A stretch of 16,018 nt of DNA, taken from positions 1 through 16,018 of the forward strand of contig DDVC01000091.1 of the NCBI GenBank assembly GCA_002345145.1, given 5' to 3'. The notes beneath the pieces were generated by a model, which was not told the DNA's origin, made no database searches, and worked only from the letters and a program-made list of their open reading frames with translations. How positions within the stretch are numbered: the stretch's first letter is position 1; each line of letters begins with the position of its first letter. A program made the position numbers and the translations under genes. Source of the DNA: Bacteroidetes bacterium UBA2322 (GTDB lineage Bacteria > Bacteroidota > Bacteroidia > Chitinophagales > UBA2359). Positions 8,673 through 16,018 of this stretch are shown here, piece after piece.

Positions 8673-9098
8673 TTATGCTTTCTTAGTTTCTTCCTTAAAT
8701 TCAACCGGAGTAGCAGTCCACATTAGTTGAAAAACAGCAGCTCCTATACAAGTCCAAAGAACATCATTCCAGTCAAAGCGACCTCTTGTTGTGGTTGTTT
8801 GCAAAAACTCCCACAAAAGAAGCCCGATAATCGAAATCAGATTGGCTGTAATGTGTTTTTTGTTATTCAGCCATTTATTGGCGGTATTCCGTTTATTAAA
8901 CTCAGGGAGTAATACAACAAACAGAGCAGGTATGCCAATAGCCGGAAAAAAATTAGGAGCCACCCCCAATAAGTAGGCAATAACAGAATTCTTGCCATGG
9001 TAATTTGGTCTTATGTTGTCTTGCACTATTTGGTATGCCATAAAGGTTAGGGCAAAAATGGTGAACCAAAAATAAACGGGTTTCAGTTTTATTTTCAT
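8673..9098 (-). CDS. Small four-helix membrane protein with VanZ-like C-terminal motif
   Basis: A 141-residue protein with a basic N-terminus (MKIKLKPVYF) and four hydrophobic segments near 7-25, 38-64, 84-102 and 108-128, hence an inner-membrane protein. The C-terminal half reads WEFLQ at 96-100, then RGRFDWNDVLWTCIGA at 105-120. This resembles the VanZ-like pattern of E-x-x-Q followed by R-x-x-D-x-x-D-v-l-x-N-x-x-G-a, although the usual Asn is replaced and the rest is not recognisable. VanZ-like proteins are small membrane proteins, some linked to glycopeptide resistance, but most have no known role, so function stays open. A good promoter lies upstream (9167-9197), with a 14-bp palindrome in the leader. 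The gene converges with the DUF2339 gene and is separated from the co-directional giant gene by a terminator, so it is probably transcribed alone. Confidence 0.75.
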   Translation of the reverse strand: MKIKLKPVYFWFTIFALTFMAYQIVQDNIRPNYHGKNSVIAYLLGVAPNFFPAIGIPALFVVLLPEFNKRNTANKWLNNKKHITANLISIIGLLLWEFLQTTTTRGRFDWNDVLWTCIGAAVFQLMWTATPVEFKEETKKA

Positions 9099-9124
9099 TT
9101 TGTAGCAGAGGGAAGGTTTTTGAT

Positions 9125-9138
9125 GGCTTAATTAAGCC
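9125..9138. promoter_or_regulatory. Perfect 14-bp palindrome in the leader of the small membrane gene
   Basis: GGCTTAATTAAGCC is perfectly self-complementary and lies 26 bp upstream of the ATG at 9098, downstream of the predicted promoter. It could be an operator or simply chance; only position and symmetry support it. Confidence 0.3.
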
Positions 9139-9166
9139 TCATTATGCTTATTGTGCAGTACTTAAA

Positions 9167-9197
9167 CAAATCTACACCTATTCTCTCAACTCGCCAA
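9167..9197 (-). promoter_or_regulatory. Bacteroidota-type promoter for the small membrane gene
   Basis: Read on the minus strand, TTGG (9197-9194) is followed after exactly 19 bp by TAGATTTG (9174-9167). This fits the Bacteroidota consensus of a TTTG-like -33 element, about 19 bp, then TAnnTTTG. Transcription would start near 9160, giving a leader of about 60 nt that contains the 9125-9138 palindrome. It is the best promoter match in the window. Confidence 0.65.
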
Positions 9198-9243
9198 TTC
9201 ATACACCCTGTTTTTTCGGAAAGAATGAATAAACACCAAAAAA

Positions 9244-9293
9244 AACTCCCGCAAATGCTGCTGCTGTTGTATTGGCAAACATCTGCGGGAGTT
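9244..9293 (-). terminator. Rho-independent terminator of the giant adhesin gene
   Basis: The arms AACTCCCGCAAATG (9244-9257) and CATCTGCGGGAGTT (9280-9293) pair at 13 of 14 positions around a 22-nt loop. On the minus strand the stem runs into eight consecutive T (complement of 9238-9245). It begins 44 bp after the stop codon of the giant gene and precedes the promoter of the small membrane gene, so the two are separate transcription units. Confidence 0.8.
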
Positions 9294-9336
9294 GTTATTT
9301 CAGCCTGTAAGCGTTATAGACAGAACTACCACCCGT

Positions 9337-12300
9337 TTAATACCTGATAAACGGCACCCCTAATCGGGAGGCGTTGGGCACAAGGATGTTAAAATCGGAA
9401 ATGGTAACGTTGCCGTCCATGTTGGCATCGGCGCGGCGGTATTGGTTTACCGTGCCCGATTGGGTGATGAAGAGGTTAAAATCGGCAACGCTCATTACGC
9501 CATCGGCGTTAAAATCGGCGGCAAGGAGGGCGTAGGAACCATTGGGCAACAGTTTTAACTGGCTATTACCGCCCATTACCTGCGCCGGATGAACAAAGTT
9601 TACCACGCCGCCAAACGGCACGCTTACGGGCAGCGCCGTCATTACGGCTAAGTGGTTGCGGTGGCGCAGCACAAAGTAGTAGCTTTGCCCGGCTTCGAGG
9701 TTGTAAAACTTCATGCGGGGCTGGGCGCTTCCCCAAACTATGTTGGCGGGGTAGTAGCCGTTTATAATGCCGTTGTTTGCCAACAAACCGGCGCGGGTTT
9801 CTACCACCACATTGGGGTTGGCGGCGCTTCGGGCTTCTATCAGCACATAATCCACTGCGTTATCGGGTATGGCGGCTGGGCTGTGGTAGCCTTCGGCTCC
9901 GCCGTATTGCCAAGGCGTGGCGCTGTATGGCTGGGTTATGGGCAGCAGGTTGTTTTGGCGCAAGGTGGTATTCATGAGCGCGGTGGCGGTGTTGTAGGCT
10001 CCCTCCAGCGTTGCCTGCATTTGTATGGGTATAAATGCGCCGGCGCTTACGGTTACGGAGGCTATTACCATATCGCAACTGCCCGGCGTTCCTTCGGTGC
10101 ATACGTAGTACACAAATACATCGGTACCGCTAAAACCCGGTTCGGGAGTATAAACAAACTCGCCTGTGGCGGCGCTATATTCTACGGCGCCGTGTGCCGG
10201 TTGCAGGGTAATGTTTACCGTATAAGTGGGCAGCGGGGTTATGCAAAGGAAAGGCGTGGGGTTAACCACCACTACGTTAAAGGCGGTAATGAGCAAGGTG
10301 GGGTCGGTAGTAGGGTCATCGGGACCAATGATTATTTTGGGCACTTTTACCTTTCGGCAAACGGTGTATTGGCACAGCAATTGCCCACTGGGCGAGTATC
10401 GTTTTACCGTCATACACACACAGTAATTGCCGTGCGTGGGGAAGGTGTAAACGGCAGGGTTGCTGCCCTGTGTGGTGGCAAATACGGTAGAACCTGTACC
10501 GGTTTGCACTGACCAGGTAACTTGGTCGCAATTGGGGTCAAAGCTGCCGTAGGGGGTAAAGGTGCCGTTGTAGCCCGATATAGAGAAGAAAAACCCAAGG
10601 TTTGCTTGTGCATAAAATGCCTCATCGCACTGGCAGCAGGGGGGCACATTTATTTCTATGCACTTTTCATAAATGCCGCAGATGTTGCCGTTGGCATCGT
10701 ACTGGGTAGCCACCATACAAATGGTATGTATGCCCGATGCGGTGAAAATGTGGGTAATGGTATCGTTGCCGTTGCCGTAGTACAGGTAGGTATTGTCTAT
10801 AATCCACTGAATAGAATCGCACACGCCCAGCGAGTTGGCAACAAAGGCGTATTTTTTGCAAGTATCTATCGGAATTACGGCAAAACCGGCGTTTACATTG
10901 GCAATAAACTCGGGCATATTACACTCGCAGCCTCCGCAATCGGGCAAAACAATACAAATGGTATCGGTTGCACAGCATTGTATTTCATCGCCCGTTGGGC
11001 TCATTTCGTGCAGGTTTAACTGAAAACAGATGGTATCGCCCGGTTGTGCGCCGGGTCCGCCTATGCTGGCGGTGAGCATGGGCGTGGTGGCTTGGTTGGG
11101 CAGGGTTACGCCAAACACATTGGGCGATACAAAAACGCCGCCGTTGCCGCTGGTAGATAGATTGAACAGGCTGATTTGGTTTACCGTAAACCCGGTGTTG
11201 TTAAATACCTGAAAGTTATAAAGGTAGTAACCCGGGTTTTGCAAATCGCACAGAATGGTATCGTTTTGTACCGATGCACAGGGGCTGCAATCTATGAGGG
11301 TTAGGTAAAGCGGGTTGCTAAGGGCGGTGCAGCCAAAACTATTGGTGAGCAATACCTGATATGTGCCGCTTTGGGTGGCTACGTAGTTATTGCTTGTGCC
11401 GGCGGGCGGAGCTATGGGGTTGCCGTTTAAGTACCACTGATAGGCGGCGTAAATGTTGGGAACGCAAATGGTATCGGGTCCGCAGCGTTTGTAGCAGCCC
11501 GATGGCACTACGCAAATATCGGGTATCGGGTTTACCTGTATCACATTGCTTTTGCGCTCGCAGCCGGTTACGGAGTCAATGGCAAGGGCAAAATAACCGC
11601 CTTCTTGCACTACGGTGGTAATGCTGTTTACCCCTACCTGACCCGTACTCCAAGCATAAAATATGCCCGATTGAACCGGAGCGGTAAAGGTAACGGTATC
11701 GCCGGCGCAATGCGGACCTGCCGGGCTGGAAGTGATGGTAAACGGCGCAGGCAAGGGGTGTACTACTATGGTATGCGCTGCCGATGAGGTACAGCCCGTA
11801 GTGTTATCGGTAACGGTTACGGTGTAGGTGTGGGCGCCGGGCGGGGTTTGGCACGCAAACCAAGGCGGATTTACGTAGATATTGCAACTGTTAAACCCGT
11901 TAGACCACTGGTAGGTAAAATTGGTATTGTTGCAGGGCAGTACCTTTAACTGTGCTACCGAACACTCGCAAACTTCCGTTGGTCCTTTTATTTGGAAGGT
12001 AGGATTGGGGTTAAATGCAATGGTTTGGGCAGGGGGTATGTACTGGCAACCGTTTACATCAAACATGGTTACGCTGTAAGTGCCGTTGGTGGTAACGGTT
12101 ATGGGCTGGGTGGTAGCGCCGGTGTTCCACTGGTAGTTGGCAGCGCCGCCGGGGGCAGTAAGGGTAACGGGTGTGCCCTCGCATTGCGGAGGCGCCGGGG
12201 CTACGCTTATGAGCCCGGTCATGGTGTTTGGGTAAATGGTGATGTTTTGCTGGGCAGACCCCGTGCAGCCGTAGGTATCGGTTACGGTGAGGGTAACGGT

Positions 12301-15300
12301 GTAAGCGCCGGGCAAATTGTAGGTATGCGAGGTGTTTGGATAAGTGGAGGTATTGGCAATGCCGCTGGGCGGGTCGCCAAAGTTCCAAAGCCAGTTTACA
12401 ATGGTATTGGTAGAACTGCCGCCAAAGGTAACGCCATCGCCTTGGCAGGCGGGGGCGTTGGTGGTAATAGAGGGCACGGGCGGCGCTTGTACGGTAATGT
12501 TTTTAACCATTTGCGAAGTGCAGCCGGCGCTTGAAGTAACCGTTAGCGTAACGGTATAACTGCCCGATGTGCTGAACTGATGGCAGGGGTTTTGCAAGGT
12601 GGAAGTATTGTTGATGCCGCTTGCGGGGTCGCCAAAGTTCCAGCTCCAACCGGTGAGTGAGGTGGTGGGCACAAAGGTACTGGCATCGGTAAAACAGAGC
12701 GGGTTGCAGCCTGCGCCAACGGTAAAATTGGCAACCATAGGCACTAAAATGGTTTCTACTCTGGTTACTACGCAAGTGGCAGGAGGCGGGTTTAGGTTGG
12801 GCACCGTTGCCGAAAGAATGACCTGATAATACCCGGGCTGGGTGTAGGTGTGGTTTACATTTATGCCCGAACCCACGTTGCCATCGCCAAACGACCAACT
12901 GTATGCGCTTGCATTAACGGAGGGCGAAGCATCAAAATTGAAAAAGTTGCAATTGCTGCCCGATGTGGGGATAAAGGCTGCCGACCCGCCGGGCGTGCAA
13001 CTGCCGGGCGGACAAGGCGGCTGACCCGGACAGCCGCAGGGCGCACCCGCTGTTATGGCATTTGACTGGGCAGTGCAGCCGCAGGAGTTGGTTACTACTA
13101 CGGTATAAGAACCAAACCCACTAATGCTGTAACTGGGCGAGGTAGCTCCGCCAATGGGTGTAGCGCCGTTGTACCACTGATAGGTGTAACCGGTGGCGTT
13201 GTTGAGCGCATATAAAGCGCCCGATGCGCCGGCACAGCTTACCGTTATGCCCGATGTGGTAATAACCGCATCGGGCAAGGGGCAACCGGTAACGTTTATG
13301 CTGCCTACGCCGGTGCAACCGGTTACGCAATCGGTTACGCTAACAAAGTAAGAGCCGCCTTGGGTAATGGTGGCGGTAGCTCCGGTAGATATGGTTGCCC
13401 CGCTTGCGTTTTGCCAAACATAGGGCGCACAATAACCACCTACTACCGATAACAAGGCGCTGCTGCCGGCGCACAAGTTAGCCGGACCCGATACGGTTAC
13501 GGGAAACTTGGGATTGATGGTTACTATTTTGTTGGCGGTAAACCCGCATACCGATACGCTTACTACTGCTGCGCCCGATACGTTCCACTGAACGCTGATG
13601 CTGTTGGTGCCGCTGCCCGATATAATGCTGCCCGATGTAGGGGGCGATATGCTCCACGTGTAGTTTTCGCCGGCTATAAACGGTACGCTGTAGGTAACGG
13701 TAGCATTTTCGCAAGAGGGCGAGGGTCCGGTAATGGTGGGCGCGGTAAGCCCGGTAACAGCAAGGGTAAACGGTAGCGAGGTGCAGAAGGGCGAGTTAAT
13801 CATGGTTTGGGTAACGGAAAGGGTGTATGGACCCGATGGGTTCCATGTAACCGTAACGGTGTTACCCGTGTTGGCGCTGAGAGCGCCGTTTACCGCCGTC
13901 CAGTTAAAGGTGCCTGCCGGCGGCGAGGCAAGCGCTGTATAGGTGTAACTGCCGCCCGGGCAAACAAAGGTGGGACCCGCTATGCCGGTGGGCGCCGGTG
14001 GAGCGGGCGCTACCACTACGGTAAAATAGGCAGTATCGTTACAAAAAGCATTGGGAATAACCGAGGTTGCCTTTACTATGTAGGTGCCGGGTCCGCTGCT
14101 CCATACATAAGGCAAAGTGGGTGTGTTAAAGCCTGCCGGAATCTGCACATTGGCAGGGGTAAGCACAAACCAGTTGCACACACCCAGCGGAAAGCCCGAA
14201 GGCAAACCGCCGGCGGTAAAGGTGCTGAGGGTGTTTTGGCAGGCTTCATCGGGACCGGTGATGGCTAACTCGGGGCGAATCAACACGTTTAAATTGCCCG
14301 AACCGCCGCAGCCAAGGTAGCAATTGTTATAGGTAACATTGATGGTTCCGTTGGTAGTCATTTGCCACCAGTCGTCCCATTGAATAGTTATATCGCTGGT
14401 GCCTTGTCCGGCTACTATGGTTCCTCCTGTAACCGTCCATGTGTATTCGGTGCCACCGCAAAAAGCTATGGGCAGGGAGTAGTTTTGGGTAGCGCCGTAG
14501 CAAACTAAGGTGGGTCCTAAAATGGGTACGGTGGGCGAAATAATGGGCACCTGCACCGTAGTAGGTATGGGGCAGGTGGAGCAAGGAGTAGAAAGGGTAA
14601 CGGTGCCTATGGGTCCGTTGCCCCATACTACCCAAATACTATCGGGCGCAAAATTACCCCAGTTGGTTTGCCCTGTTACCGACCAGTTGTACGTGCTGCA
14701 AATATGATTGGTATAATAACAAGCGGTATCGGCAGGGCAAACGGTAGAAACGCACTCAATTTGGGGCGAAGTGCCGGGCTGCACCACCACCTGTACCGAT
14801 GTGGTATCGGTACAGTAACAACTGTTTCGGACAATGAGGGTGGCGGTGTAGGTGCCGGGCGTGGTGTAGGGGTGGTTTACAATGGGGTTGGTGGTGGTAA
14901 GTAGGGGGCTGGCATCGCCAAAATTCCACTGCGCCCAGTTGTAGCCGGTAGAGGTATTTAAAAAACTAACGGGCTGCCCCTGACAAATGGTAACGGTGCC
15001 GGCAATGGTGGCAGGCAAGGTATTAAACGAGGCAACAGGCGAGGCTATCACATGCACACAGAGTTGAGTAGAATCGACACAGCCAAACTGGTTGGTTTCT
15101 ACCACTTTTACCATACTATTACCCACAGCGCCCCAAAGCACGTTTATTTGGTTGCCGTTTGGGTTAATGAAGGTAATGGCATCTGCCCCGCGCCCTACCG
15201 ACCAAACATAGGTACTGCCGGCATTGTACTGCGTGTAGTAGGTATGGGTAGCAAAAGCACAGGCATCAATGCAGGGGTCGGGCGGGGCATCGCTACCGGC

Positions 15301-15672
15301 GGGGTTGCCACTGTTGTTGCCGGCAAGGTTGCAATTGGGCAGGGGCGGTTTAATGATAACCGGCGCCGGCTTAGGGTTAATGGTAACGGCAAGGCTTGCG
15401 GTGGCGCTGCCCACTTGCGCTACGCTGATGTTTGCAGCGCCGGCTGCGCCCCAGCAGATGTTTGCAGTAGAACCGGTGGCGGCAGCGGGCGTGCCGCCGG
15501 TAATTGTCCAGGTGTAGGGGTTAGTATTACCACCCGAGACGGTGTACGTGTAGCATTTACCGGCACAAACGGGATTGGTTCCGCTGATGCTTAGTTGGGC
15601 AAATGCCATTTGTGCGCTGCCAAAAAGCAGTAAAACCACCAACCCCAAAGCAGTAAGTAATTGCTTTTTCAT
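9337..15672 (-). CDS. Giant secreted PKD/Ig-like multi-domain adhesin-like protein with dockerin-like C-terminus
   Basis: A 2111-residue exported protein. Residues 1-25 form a Sec signal peptide with likely cleavage AFA|Q. About twenty modules of 75-100 residues follow, mostly Ig-like with a Cys near the start (for example PVCAGKCYTYTV at 34-45). Clear PKD domains carry WNFGD at 249-253, 1011-1015 and 1096-1100, and WSFGD at 926-930. Residues 1463-1578 are a Cys-rich module, and 1580-1677 with 1679-1778 a duplicated degenerate PKD-like pair. Residues 1790-1877 are cadherin-like (YTPEPGFSGTDVFVYYVC). Residues 1885-2018 hold a module ending RHRNHLAVM, and 2053-2093 two dockerin-like EF loops. 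Such proteins usually act as surface adhesins or matrix components; no catalytic domain is visible. No type IX sorting domain is recognisable. The start is fixed by the signal peptide. GC content is high and the coding strand leaves many long antisense frames. It has its own terminator. Architecture is sure; function is inferred. Confidence 0.9.
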   Translation of the reverse strand: MKKQLLTALGLVVLLLFGSAQMAFAQLSISGTNPVCAGKCYTYTVSGGNTNPYTWTITGGTPAAATGSTANICWGAAGAANISVAQVGSATASLAVTINPKPAPVIIKPPLPNCNLAGNNSGNPAGSDAPPDPCIDACAFATHTYYTQYNAGSTYVWSVGRGADAITFINPNGNQINVLWGAVGNSMVKVVETNQFGCVDSTQLCVHVIASPVASFNTLPATIAGTVTICQGQPVSFLNTSTGYNWAQWNFGDASPLLTTTNPIVNHPYTTPGTYTATLIVRNSCYCTDTTSVQVVVQPGTSPQIECVSTVCPADTACYYTNHICSTYNWSVTGQTNWGNFAPDSIWVVWGNGPIGTVTLSTPCSTCPIPTTVQVPIISPTVPILGPTLVCYGATQNYSLPIAFCGGTEYTWTVTGGTIVAGQGTSDITIQWDDWWQMTTNGTINVTYNNCYLGCGGSGNLNVLIRPELAITGPDEACQNTLSTFTAGGLPSGFPLGVCNWFVLTPANVQIPAGFNTPTLPYVWSSGPGTYIVKATSVIPNAFCNDTAYFTVVVAPAPPAPTGIAGPTFVCPGGSYTYTALASPPAGTFNWTAVNGALSANTGNTVTVTWNPSGPYTLSVTQTMINSPFCTSLPFTLAVTGLTAPTITGPSPSCENATVTYSVPFIAGENYTWSISPPTSGSIISGSGTNSISVQWNVSGAAVVSVSVCGFTANKIVTINPKFPVTVSGPANLCAGSSALLSVVGGYCAPYVWQNASGATISTGATATITQGGSYFVSVTDCVTGCTGVGSINVTGCPLPDAVITTSGITVSCAGASGALYALNNATGYTYQWYNGATPIGGATSPSYSISGFGSYTVVVTNSCGCTAQSNAITAGAPCGCPGQPPCPPGSCTPGGSAAFIPTSGSNCNFFNFDASPSVNASAYSWSFGDGNVGSGINVNHTYTQPGYYQVILSATVPNLNPPPATCVVTRVETILVPMVANFTVGAGCNPLCFTDASTFVPTTSLTGWSWNFGDPASGINNTSTLQNPCHQFSTSGSYTVTLTVTSSAGCTSQMVKNITVQAPPVPSITTNAPACQGDGVTFGGSSTNTIVNWLWNFGDPPSGIANTSTYPNTSHTYNLPGAYTVTLTVTDTYGCTGSAQQNITIYPNTMTGLISVAPAPPQCEGTPVTLTAPGGAANYQWNTGATTQPITVTTNGTYSVTMFDVNGCQYIPPAQTIAFNPNPTFQIKGPTEVCECSVAQLKVLPCNNTNFTYQWSNGFNSCNIYVNPPWFACQTPPGAHTYTVTVTDNTTGCTSSAAHTIVVHPLPAPFTITSSPAGPHCAGDTVTFTAPVQSGIFYAWSTGQVGVNSITTVVQEGGYFALAIDSVTGCERKSNVIQVNPIPDICVVPSGCYKRCGPDTICVPNIYAAYQWYLNGNPIAPPAGTSNNYVATQSGTYQVLLTNSFGCTALSNPLYLTLIDCSPCASVQNDTILCDLQNPGYYLYNFQVFNNTGFTVNQISLFNLSTSGNGGVFVSPNVFGVTLPNQATTPMLTASIGGPGAQPGDTICFQLNLHEMSPTGDEIQCCATDTICIVLPDCGGCECNMPEFIANVNAGFAVIPIDTCKKYAFVANSLGVCDSIQWIIDNTYLYYGNGNDTITHIFTASGIHTICMVATQYDANGNICGIYEKCIEINVPPCCQCDEAFYAQANLGFFFSISGYNGTFTPYGSFDPNCDQVTWSVQTGTGSTVFATTQGSNPAVYTFPTHGNYCVCMTVKRYSPSGQLLCQYTVCRKVKVPKIIIGPDDPTTDPTLLITAFNVVVVNPTPFLCITPLPTYTVNITLQPAHGAVEYSAATGEFVYTPEPGFSGTDVFVYYVCTEGTPGSCDMVIASVTVSAGAFIPIQMQATLEGAYNTATALMNTTLRQNNLLPITQPYSATPWQYGGAEGYHSPAAIPDNAVDYVLIEARSAANPNVVVETRAGLLANNGIINGYYPANIVWGSAQPRMKFYNLEAGQSYYFVLRHRNHLAVMTALPVSVPFGGVVNFVHPAQVMGGNSQLKLLPNGSYALLAADFNADGVMSVADFNLFITQSGTVNQYRRADANMDGNVTISDFNILVPNASRLGVPFIRY
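9340..9522 (-). other. Dockerin-like C-terminal domain (paired EF-hand loops) of the giant protein
   Basis: Residues 2051-2111. Two calcium-binding loops, DFNADGVMSVAD (2053-2064) and DANMDGNVTISD (2082-2093), follow D-x-N-x-D-G-x-x-x-x-x-D, and both continue with F-N (FNLF, FNIL). The spacing of 29 residues resembles dockerin-type duplicated loops. The protein ends NASRLGVPFIRY, an ending I recall from other Bacteroidota secreted proteins. No cohesin-like partner is visible in the window. Confidence 0.75.
9619..10020 (-). other. Conserved-looking pre-C-terminal module of the giant protein
   Basis: Residues 1885-2018 read LEGAYN, then LPITQPY, PWQYGG, VDYVLIEAR, RAGLL and finally VLRHRNHLAVM. 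I recall this order of short motifs just before dockerin-like ends in other large Bacteroidota proteins, though I cannot name a database family. It is probably a beta-rich domain that works with the terminal EF pair. Confidence 0.5.
12232..12738 (-). repeat. Tandem duplicated PKD domains within the giant gene
   Basis: Residues 979-1062 and 1065-1147 are adjacent PKD domains whose WNFGD motifs lie exactly 85 residues apart and continue as GDPASGINNTST and GDPPSGIANTST. The DNA at 12344-12387 and 12599-12642 (offset 255 bp) agrees at 37 of 44 positions, so similarity is visible at nucleotide level. This indicates duplication of one domain. Confidence 0.7.
15598..15672 (-). other. Signal peptide of the giant protein
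   Basis: Residues 1-25: a positive start (MKK), a hydrophobic core (LLTALGLVVLLLFGSA) and the cleavage motif AFA before Gln26. This is a classical Sec signal without a lipobox Cys, so the protein should not be a lipoprotein. Confidence 0.9.
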
Positions 15673-15745
15673 GGCGAAGGTGTTTATGATGAAAGAATTG
15701 AGCTCGCTGTGCGGGTGCAGAACCTATTTTTTTCTCCCCCCCAGC

Positions 15746-15764
15746 CCCTCCTCAAAGAAGGGGG
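15746..15764. repeat. Imperfect GC-rich hairpin in the giant gene upstream region
   Basis: The arms CCCCTCCT (15746-15753) and AGAAGGGG (15757-15764) pair at 7 of 8 positions around a 3-nt loop, flanked by further C and G runs. It may be a dispersed intergenic repeat; similar CCCCCAGCCCC sequences are, from memory, frequent between genes in Bacteroidota. Confidence 0.35.
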
Positions 15765-15914
15765 GTGTTTTATGCCTTTGTTGGGCTATGGTTGGGTGTG
15801 TTTTTGCCTGCTGCCCCTTTTTTTATAGAAAGGTAAAAACAATTGCTGTTATTGGCGCTTTTGGGGGGGAAATTATTTTTTGGGGGGAGGGAAAAACAAT
15901 TTTTATACGCCTGA

Positions 15915-15964
15915 CAACGTAAAGACGCACGGCAACGTAGAGACACACGGCCGTGTGTCTCTAC
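15915..15964. repeat. Palindromic REP-like element with tandem 18-bp half-units
   Basis: Two 18-bp direct units, CAACGTAAAGACGCACGG (15915-15932) and CAACGTAGAGACACACGG (15933-15950), differ at two positions. The last 14 bases of the second, GTAGAGACACACGG (15937-15950), form a perfect 28-bp palindrome with CCGTGTGTCTCTAC (15951-15964). There is no T tract, so it is unlikely to be a simple terminator. GTAGAGAC...GTCTCTAC palindromes recur, as I recall, in cyanobacterial and Bacteroidota intergenic DNA. Confidence 0.8.
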
Positions 15965-16018
15965 ATGGTGGATTTACTAAAAACCGGTGGTGATTTACCT
16001 TGCCACTATTTGCCTTTT

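Larger units (their letters stand above)
15673..16018. other. Upstream region of the giant gene with homopolymer tracts, no gene
   Basis: This 346-bp stretch has no convincing gene. It contains C8 (15736-15743), G6 (15761-15766), G7 (15863-15869) and G6 (15882-15887) runs, an imperfect hairpin and a palindromic repeat. I find no good TAnnTTTG promoter for the giant gene; TAGGTTCT (minus strand, 15726-15719) matches 6 of 8 positions without a -33 partner. Confidence 0.6.

Noticed and set aside
9144..9347. Plus-strand 67-codon open frame
   Set aside because: It runs across the terminator and promoter of the flanking minus-strand genes and shows no domain.
9652..10512. A 286-codon plus-strand open frame, and several others of 150-180 codons, opposite the giant gene
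   Set aside because: They lie antisense inside a gene with clear domains and signal peptide. Their translations are low-complexity Gly/Val/Ala/Tyr-rich text produced by the biased codon use of the giant gene.
15575..15922. Plus-strand 115-codon open frame past the start of the giant gene
   Set aside because: It overlaps the signal peptide coding region antisense and continues through homopolymer tracts; the translation is not protein-like.
1..16018. tRNA, rRNA, CRISPR array, riboswitch or transposase genes
   Set aside because: Reading through the intergenic parts showed no cloverleaf-like conserved arms, regularly spaced repeats with unique spacers, or transposase motifs.

Overview
This window most likely comes from a member of the Bacteroidota, probably a Chitinophagales or Saprospirales-like lineage. 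Starts lack clear Shine-Dalgarno sequences, some leaders carry the Bacteroidota -7 element TAnnTTTG, and a very large secreted protein is built from PKD and Ig-like modules and ends in a dockerin-like calcium-binding pair. That C-terminal style I recall from environmental Bacteroidota. Placement below phylum is inference. No rRNA, tRNA, CRISPR array, transposase or integrase was found.

Layout. (1) 84-1904, minus: a type I ABC exporter half-transporter with an Asp at the usual catalytic Glu of Walker B. (2) 1905-2615: a 711-bp gene-poor gap between divergent genes, with a bidirectional terminator-like hairpin and a second hairpin but no convincing gene. (3) 2616-5264, plus: a membrane-anchored KAP-family P-loop NTPase, visibly AT-richer than its neighbours and without recognisable partners. 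(4) 5394-8462, plus: a very hydrophobic DUF2339-type membrane protein. (5) 8673-9098, minus: a small four-helix membrane protein with a VanZ-like C-terminal motif, preceded by the best promoter in the window. (6) 9337-15672, minus: a 2111-residue exported multi-domain adhesin-like protein with its own terminator. (7) 15673-16018: upstream region with homopolymer tracts and a perfect 28-bp palindrome attached to an 18-bp tandem repeat.

The genes do not form one obvious pathway or operon. The ABC exporter and KAP gene are divergent, the DUF2339 gene and the small membrane gene converge, and a terminator separates the giant gene from the small one. Envelope location is the only common theme. The most interesting items are the giant protein's C-terminus (dockerin-like pair plus a conserved-looking preceding module, no recognisable type IX sorting domain), the AT-rich orphan KAP NTPase as a possible transferred defence gene, and the dispersed intergenic repeats. 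I see no clear multi-gene system that I would call new.
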